64,000 bases of DNA from CAIKMD01 sp036501365 (GTDB lineage Bacteria > Pseudomonadota > Alphaproteobacteria > ATCC43930 > CGMCC-115725). A model generated the notes under the pieces. The model worked only from the letters and a program-made list of their open reading frames with translations, had not been told where the DNA came from and did not search any database. Shown here piece by piece: positions 59,585 to 64,000 of the stretch. Both the position numbers and the translations under genes were made by a program. The stretch covers positions 21,693-85,692 of the forward strand of contig DASYAL010000017.1 of assembly GCA_036501365.1 (NCBI GenBank). The letters run 5' to 3'. Position 1 is the stretch's first letter; each line of letters starts with the position of its first letter.

Positions 59585-61183
59585 ATGACAGGTGCACCCG
59601 AGTCTCGTAGCACCTTGCTGGCTGGTCTTGGAGGCGCTTGGTCGCGCCGCTGTGCCACCGGCCTCACCGTTCTCACCCTCGTCGCTTGTGCTGGAACGCC
59701 GAGCCAGCCGATCGCCGCCCAATCGGACGAAAGACAGCTTTTCGCCGAGACGGATGAGAGCATCCTCGAATACCACATCCAGAAAGTGCAGCCGGAGCAA
59801 CTTGCGCTTACCGGTCTCGCACGGCTGGATTCGATCGACCCCCAAATCTCGATCGACCATCCCGCAAAGGCAGTGGTACTGCGGGTCGGCGATCAGGTCC
59901 GCCGCTTTGCTACACCCGCACCGGACAACCTCGCCGATTGGAGCGCACTGACTGGCAGCGTGCTGGATCAGGCCCGTGCCCTGTCGCCGCTGGTCGCGGC
60001 GACTTCCACCGACAAGCTCGAAGAGCTCGTGATTGACGGCAGCCTCGCCAAGCTCGATCCCTATTCGCGCTATGTGCCGCCTGCCGTGGCGCGCGAGCAT
60101 CGCGCGACACGCGACGGCTTCGGCGGCATCGGCATCACGCTCGACATCCGCGAGAACGACGTGCGGATCGCCGGGGTCATGCCCGATACACCCGCCGCCT
60201 CCGCTGGACTCGCTACCGGCGACCGCATCGTGTCGCTCGACGGCGTCCCGGTCGCCCAGCTCACAGCCGAGGACATCCGCAAACATCTTCGCGGCCCGGC
60301 GCAAACCATGGTGCAGATCGCGGTAGCGCGCAGCGGTGTTCCCGAACCGCTGAAGATCGCCGTCCAGCGTGCCCGGATCGTTCCCGATACCGTGAGCCTC
60401 AAAGAAACCGGCGATATCGCTTGGCTTAAGGTCGCGCTCTTCAATCAACAGACCGGCGAACGCCTCGCAGAGCTGTTGAAGCAGGCCCATAGCGACATGG
60501 GCGCCAACCTGCACGGCATCATTCTCGATTTGCGCGACAATCCCGGCGGGCTGCTCGATCAGTCGGTCGACGTCGTCAGCCTGTTCATTCGTCATGGCGA
60601 TGTGCTGTCGACCATCGGACGCAATCCCGGCGCGATGCAGCATTTCGTTGCTACCGGCGACCGCGTGGTCGAAACCGCGCCGATGGCGGTGCTGGTCAAT
60701 GGCGGTTCCGCCTCGGCGTCGGAGATCGTCGCCTCGGCGCTGCAGGATTCCGGCCGGGCCGTCGTGATCGGCACGTCGTCCTATGGCAAAGGCACGGTGC
60801 AGACCGTGATTCGCACGTCGAATGACGGCGAGCTAACCGTCACCTGGGCGCAGATCATCACCGCCGGCGGCTATCAACTGAACACCCATGGCGTCGTGCC
60901 GACCGTCTGCACGTCGAAAGAGGAGGACGCGCCGACGAATGTGGCGGCGGTGCTGCCGGTCAGCGCGAGCCCGATTCTGCCGGCTCTTGCGCGGGCGCGG
61001 GTCAGCCTCGACGACCAGAGCTGGCAGCATCTGCGGGCGCTGTGTCCGGCCGAGCGCGAAAAGAGCCAGCTCGACGAGCTGGTAGCGCAGCGCCTGCTCG
61101 ACAGCCCGACACTCTATCGCGGCGCCCTTGCCAGCATGGAACCGGGTTCGGCCGCGCGCCTCGCGGCGAGCGTCGCGCGCTAA
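59585..61183 (+). CDS. S41 family C-terminal processing peptidase, predicted lipoprotein
   Basis: This is a periplasmic serine protease of the CtpA/Prc type. From the ATG at 59585 a basic N-terminus leads into a hydrophobic stretch and a lipobox (TLVACAG), suggesting an outer-membrane-anchored lipoprotein. A PDZ domain is seen in FGGIGITLDIRENDVRIAG and AGLATGDRIVSLDG. The protease domain has IILDLRDNPGGLLDQ, the catalytic serine in NGGSASASEIVASAL and the lysine in SSYGKGTVQT. Upstream in-frame starts at 59513 and 59528 would precede the signal with odd sequence. A hairpin follows the stop. Confidence 0.88.
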   Translation: MTGAPESRSTLLAGLGGAWSRRCATGLTVLTLVACAGTPSQPIAAQSDERQLFAETDESILEYHIQKVQPEQLALTGLARLDSIDPQISIDHPAKAVVLRVGDQVRRFATPAPDNLADWSALTGSVLDQARALSPLVAATSTDKLEELVIDGSLAKLDPYSRYVPPAVAREHRATRDGFGGIGITLDIRENDVRIAGVMPDTPAASAGLATGDRIVSLDGVPVAQLTAEDIRKHLRGPAQTMVQIAVARSGVPEPLKIAVQRARIVPDTVSLKETGDIAWLKVALFNQQTGERLAELLKQAHSDMGANLHGIILDLRDNPGGLLDQSVDVVSLFIRHGDVLSTIGRNPGAMQHFVATGDRVVETAPMAVLVNGGSASASEIVASALQDSGRAVVIGTSSYGKGTVQTVIRTSNDGELTVTWAQIITAGGYQLNTHGVVPTVCTSKEEDAPTNVAAVLPVSASPILPALARARVSLDDQSWQHLRALCPAEREKSQLDELVAQRLLDSPTLYRGALASMEPGSAARLAASVAR

Positions 61184-61213
61184 AACCAATCGCTGTTGGA
61201 TCGGGGCTGGTAT

Positions 61214-61238
61214 CGAACGGGAAGACGAATCCCGTTCG
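61214..61238. terminator. Hairpin between convergent genes
   Basis: CGAACGGGA (61214-61222) and TCCCGTTCG (61230-61238) form a perfect 9-bp stem with a 7-nt loop. It lies midway between the stops of the S41 protease gene and the convergent secreted-protein gene, suggesting a bidirectional terminator without a T-tract. Confidence 0.55.
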
Positions 61239-61261
61239 GTGCGGCTCCGCTCACGCCGGCG

Positions 61262-61711
61262 TCAGGACAGGCCGGCGCTGCAAAAATGCCATGCGCCGGC
61301 GCGGTGGGCGTAGAGCAGCACGTAGCGGTCGTCGCCGCTATGCACATTCAAGACCTGGAGCTGATCGCCGGTGCAGGCATGATCAACCGCGACGGGAGCA
61401 GGGAGCCGTTTGGCCTTGGCGCATCCGGTGATGGCACCTGGCAACTGCTCGGCGGCCTGCAGCGGCTTGCCGTCGATCTCCACGAAGTAGGTCTCGGTCA
61501 CGCCGCCCTTGACCGATGCCTTGACTTCGATGCGACCGAAGCGGGATTTGTAGAGGCCGACGTCCTGCTCGCCATCGCCCGTGCGCGCGAGGATCGGCCG
61601 GAAGGCGATCGCCGAGCAACTGGGCGGCGTGCCCGCGGGCGCCGCGAAACTGGGGCATGCACCGACAAGAACCGCGGCGCCAACGGCATAAGACAAAAGC
61701 TTTCCGATCAT
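61262..61711 (-). CDS. Secreted hypothetical protein with four cysteines
   Basis: The 149-residue protein has a signal peptide (MIGKLLSYAVGAAVLVGACP, cleavage near SFAAP). The mature domain contains four cysteines (PPSCSAIAF, ITGCAKAK, DHACTGDQ, WHFCSAG), enough for two disulfides. Beta-rich stretches such as GRIEVKASVKGGVTETYFVEIDG cut as RIEVKASVKGG and ETYFVEIDG suggest a small periplasmic domain. I do not recognise the family. It is divergent from the DUF1194 gene with a gap of 50 bp. Confidence 0.75.
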   Translation of the reverse strand: MIGKLLSYAVGAAVLVGACPSFAAPAGTPPSCSAIAFRPILARTGDGEQDVGLYKSRFGRIEVKASVKGGVTETYFVEIDGKPLQAAEQLPGAITGCAKAKRLPAPVAVDHACTGDQLQVLNVHSGDDRYVLLYAHRAGAWHFCSAGLS

Positions 61712-61761
61712 GCGTACACCTCGGCCGAGGAGTTCCCTAGTAAACACTTAAACTCTTACTA

Positions 61762-62499
61762 ATGGCTTTCCGCTACCGCAAGACAATGCGTTTGTCGCTG
61801 GCCGCCGTTCCGGCCTTGATCGCCGCTTTATGCCTCGACGGCCCTTCGGCCGTGGCGGCAAAGGTCGACATGGCACTGGTGCTGGCGGTCGACGTCTCGG
61901 AAAGCGTCGACGCCGGCGAGTATCAGCTTCAGCATGAGGGCATCGCCCGCGCTTTCGAGAACCCGCAGGTGATCGACGCGATCAAGAACGGCGCCGCCGG
62001 CGCCATCGATGTGCTGATGCTCGAATGGTCAAATCGCGACAAGCAGGCGATCACCGTCGATTGGACGCGGGTTAGCGATGCGGCGAGCGGCAGCACCTTC
62101 GCGGCCAAGGTCCGGGCGGGCAGCCGCAGCTCCAACGGGCTGACGGCGATCGGCGATGCCCTCCTCGCCTCCGCCGCCGCCCTTAAGACCGTCCCCGACC
62201 AGCCGGCACGCCGGGTGATCGATATTTCCGGGGACGGGATGGCGAATATCGGTCCAAAGCCTGACGACGTCCGCGACGCGCTCAACGCGCAAGGCATCAC
62301 CATCAACGGCCTCGCCATTCTCGCCAGCGAGCCCTGGCTCGACACCTACTACGACAACGACGTCATCGGTGGCGACGGCGCGTTCCTGCTCGAGGTCAAG
62401 GATTTCGGCTCCTTCGCCACTGCCATCAAGCAAAAGCTCCTCGCCGAGATTTCGGCGAGGAGCCCTGTCAAACGCTTAGCCGAAAGTCAGATGCAATAG
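61762..62499 (+). CDS. DUF1194 domain-containing protein (VWA-like, secreted)
   Basis: The 245-residue protein has a signal peptide ending near SAVAAK and a von Willebrand A-like domain. The MIDAS motif is in ALVLAVDVSESVDAGEY, with the conserved threonine/aspartate region in GLTAIGDAL and VIDISGDGMANIG. These marks are those of alphaproteobacterial DUF1194 proteins, whose function is unknown. The last 13 bp overlap the end of the convergent ornithine decarboxylase gene. Confidence 0.88.
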   Translation: MAFRYRKTMRLSLAAVPALIAALCLDGPSAVAAKVDMALVLAVDVSESVDAGEYQLQHEGIARAFENPQVIDAIKNGAAGAIDVLMLEWSNRDKQAITVDWTRVSDAASGSTFAAKVRAGSRSSNGLTAIGDALLASAAALKTVPDQPARRVIDISGDGMANIGPKPDDVRDALNAQGITINGLAILASEPWLDTYYDNDVIGGDGAFLLEVKDFGSFATAIKQKLLAEISARSPVKRLAESQMQ

Positions 62500-63626
62500 G
62501 TCTTCAGCGGCGCGAAGCCGTTGAAATTGACCGAGGCGTAGCTCGACGTGTAGGCGCCGGTCGAAAGGATCTCAACCCGATCGCCGGCCTTGAGGTCGAG
62601 CGGCATGCGATAGCGGCTCTTCTCGTAGAGGATGTCCGCGCTGTCGCAGGTCGGGCCGGCCAGGACCACCGGGCCGGTGGCGACGCCTGTCCCTTCATAC
62701 GGCGTCTTGATGCGGTACTTGATGGCCTCGTCCATGGTCTCGGCGAGACCGTTGAACTTGCCGACATCAAGATAGACCCAGCGCTTGTCGTCGTTCGCCG
62801 CCTTGCGCGAGACCAGCACGACCTCGCTGTGGATCACGCCGGCGTCGCCAACGATCGAGCGGCCGGGCTCGACGATGATCTCGGGCAAGTCGTTGCCGAA
62901 ATGCTGGGTGATCGCGCCCATCACGGCGTTGGCGTATTGCACCACGCCGGGCACGTCGCCGCGATACTTCGCCGGGAAGCCGCCGCCGACATTGACCATA
63001 CGCAGGTTGATGTCGGTCTCGGCAAGCGCCCAGAACATCTTGGCCGCCCGCTCGATGGCGCCATCCCACTGGTCGAGCTTCGTCTGCTGCGAGCCGACAT
63101 GGAACGACACGCCATAGGGGTCGAGGCCCATGCTCTTGGCCTGGCGCAGCAACTCGACGGCCATCTCGGGCGCGCAGCCGAACTTGCGCGACAGCGGCCA
63201 TTCGGCGCCGACCGATTCGACGAGGATGCGGCAGAAGACGCGGCTGCCGGGCGCCGCCCGGGCCAGCTTCTCAAGCTCGCCGGCGCTGTCAAAGGCATAG
63301 AGCTTCACGCCGCGCTCGAAGGCATAGGCGATGTCGCGCTCTTTCTTCATGGTGTTGCCGAAGGAGAGCCGCTCGGCGCCGATCCCCCGCTCCATGCAGA
63401 GATCGATCTCGTTCGGACTGGCGACGTCGAAGCTCGAATCGAGGTCGCGCAGCAGCGACACGACTTCCGGCGCCGGATTTGCTTTCACGGCGTAGAAGAT
63501 CTTCGCCAGCGGCATATAGCGCCGCAGCAGCTTGTAGGCCTGCCCGACGACGTCGAGGTCGATAATGAGATACGGGGTTTCCGGCTGGCGCTCAGCCAGA
63601 AACTTGGCAACCTTCTTGTTGTTCAT
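62487..63626 (-). CDS. Ornithine/lysine decarboxylase, fold-type III PLP enzyme
   Basis: It forms putrescine (or cadaverine) from ornithine (or lysine), starting polyamine synthesis. The 379-residue protein is of the eukaryotic-ODC/alanine-racemase-like type. The PLP lysine is K48 in FYAVKANPAP. HVGSQQ, the phosphate-binding GGGFPAKY, EPGRSIVGDAG and the catalytic cysteine in AGPTCDSADILYE are all present. The length suits the short alphaproteobacterial enzymes. A 374-bp leader to the window edge carries a small ORF and RNA hairpins, indicating post-transcriptional control. Confidence 0.93.
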   Translation of the reverse strand: MNNKKVAKFLAERQPETPYLIIDLDVVGQAYKLLRRYMPLAKIFYAVKANPAPEVVSLLRDLDSSFDVASPNEIDLCMERGIGAERLSFGNTMKKERDIAYAFERGVKLYAFDSAGELEKLARAAPGSRVFCRILVESVGAEWPLSRKFGCAPEMAVELLRQAKSMGLDPYGVSFHVGSQQTKLDQWDGAIERAAKMFWALAETDINLRMVNVGGGFPAKYRGDVPGVVQYANAVMGAITQHFGNDLPEIIVEPGRSIVGDAGVIHSEVVLVSRKAANDDKRWVYLDVGKFNGLAETMDEAIKYRIKTPYEGTGVATGPVVLAGPTCDSADILYEKSRYRMPLDLKAGDRVEILSTGAYTSSYASVNFNGFAPLKTYCI

Positions 63627-63710
63627 TCCCGCTTGTGTCCTTGGCTCGCTGTGACGGGAGCGGCGCTCGCCCTTGGTTCCCCCCGCGGGCGCGCGGCGCT
63701 GATGGGTCTG

Positions 63711-63900
63711 CCGGTAACCCGGGCCAACCGCCCTTCGTACCGGACAAATGGTTTAAATTTGCCTGCTAGGACTTAGGAGAATGCGGCCATCGGTACCGCA
63801 AGCTTCCCTGTGATCCTGGTGCGGGGCGGCGTCAGGGCAGGGCGTTGCGGCCCTGCGTAGGATAGCAACCATATCGAGCTCCCTCTCGGGACCGGCCCAC
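63711..63900 (-). ncRNA. Structured 5' leader of ornithine decarboxylase mRNA, speF-type candidate
   Basis: On the minus strand the leader can form GCAGGGC/GCCCTGC (63856-63850 with 63843-63837, 6-nt loop). A GCGG/CCGC hairpin with a GGTACC-containing loop lies further on, near 63800-63784. A two-part stem follows, CCGGTA/TACCGG (63743-63738 with 63716-63711) enclosing GGGC/GCCC. The last structure lies between the small upstream ORF and the decarboxylase start. Alphaproteobacterial ornithine decarboxylase genes are known to carry a conserved speF leader RNA; identity with that motif is inferred from position only. No T-tract is visible. Confidence 0.5.
63753..63872 (-). CDS. 39-codon upstream ORF (possible leader peptide)
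   Basis: A short ORF begins with ATG at 63872, six bases after a strong GGGAG (63883-63879), and ends with TAA at 63753, 126 bp before the decarboxylase ATG. It reads MVAILRRAATPCPDAAPHQD and continues with HREACGTDGRILLSPSRQI. The first stable hairpin of the leader lies inside its early codons and another follows its stop. This layout is that of regulatory leader peptides such as enterobacterial SpeFL, which senses ornithine. Sequence resemblance is limited to a two-Arg core (ILRRAAT against HIRRTTH) and may be chance. Confidence 0.45.
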   Translation of the reverse strand: MVAILRRAATPCPDAAPHQDHREACGTDGRILLSPSRQI

Positions 63901-64000
63901 GATGACCGGCTCTGCCAAAAAGGACGCGTTACGTCGTTGCATAACCACGATGGGCCATAGGCACGTGCGAGTGCGTCTGCGAAATCGATAAATAATCGCA

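Overview
The window is GC-rich and almost fully coding, and it looks like the chromosome of an alphaproteobacterium of the Rhodospirillales/Hyphomicrobiales type. This rests on gene content and order: a bifunctional Rsh next to rpoZ; smpB-dapA facing slt; the run gatC-gatA-gatB / ruvX-pyrB-pyrC-plsY-dprA-topA-rnr; a DUF1194 protein; an ornithine decarboxylase with a long structured leader; and dispersed GTCATGsCCGGG- and GTCATTGCGAG-type inverted repeats. The genus cannot be fixed from the sequence alone.

Layout. 1-3131 (minus): rsh, rpoZ and folK, with a binding-protein gene and a 4,5-dihydroxyphthalate decarboxylase-like gene (3141-5133) feeding into folK. 5303-11000: NYN-domain protein, family 5 uracil-DNA glycosylase, smpB, dapA, a soluble lytic transglycosylase and a threonine dehydratase-like enzyme. 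11008-16671: bactofilin plus M23 peptidase (a cell-shape module), a secreted HExxH protein, a ribbon-helix-helix protein, an isolated prepilin peptidase, folP and folB.

16720-43706 is an accessory catabolic region. It holds a fumarylacetoacetase-like enzyme; an operon of a TPP enzyme with a complete NMT1-type ABC importer; a second ABC importer (ATPase and two permeases) facing two tandem paralogous binding proteins; two more orphan binding proteins; two VOC proteins; two hydrolases; an isoquinoline 1-oxidoreductase-type molybdenum enzyme; a CDGSH protein; a flavin reductase; a gentisate dioxygenase-like bicupin; an ACMSD-like amidohydrolase; and two MFS carriers, one of the aromatic acid:H+ symporter type. 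Together these suggest uptake and ring opening of aromatic or N-heteroaromatic acids. The substrate is unknown and no ring hydroxylase is visible.

43760-64000 returns to core functions: tRNA-Ser(GCU), a Nu-class-like GST, a mannose-1-phosphate guanylyltransferase, the GatCAB amidotransferase, pyrimidine synthesis (pyrB with a nearly leaderless promoter and a PyrC lacking the HxH metal site), plsY, dprA, topA, a short RNase R, an S41 protease, a VWA-like DUF1194 protein and ornithine decarboxylase. The points most worth a second look are the 39-codon upstream ORF and RNA structure ahead of ornithine decarboxylase, the amtB fragment in front of pyrB, the HxH-less PyrC, the RNase R without its N-terminal winged helix, and the excess of orphan NMT1-type binding proteins. 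All functions are read from motifs and remembered family features; no database search was possible.
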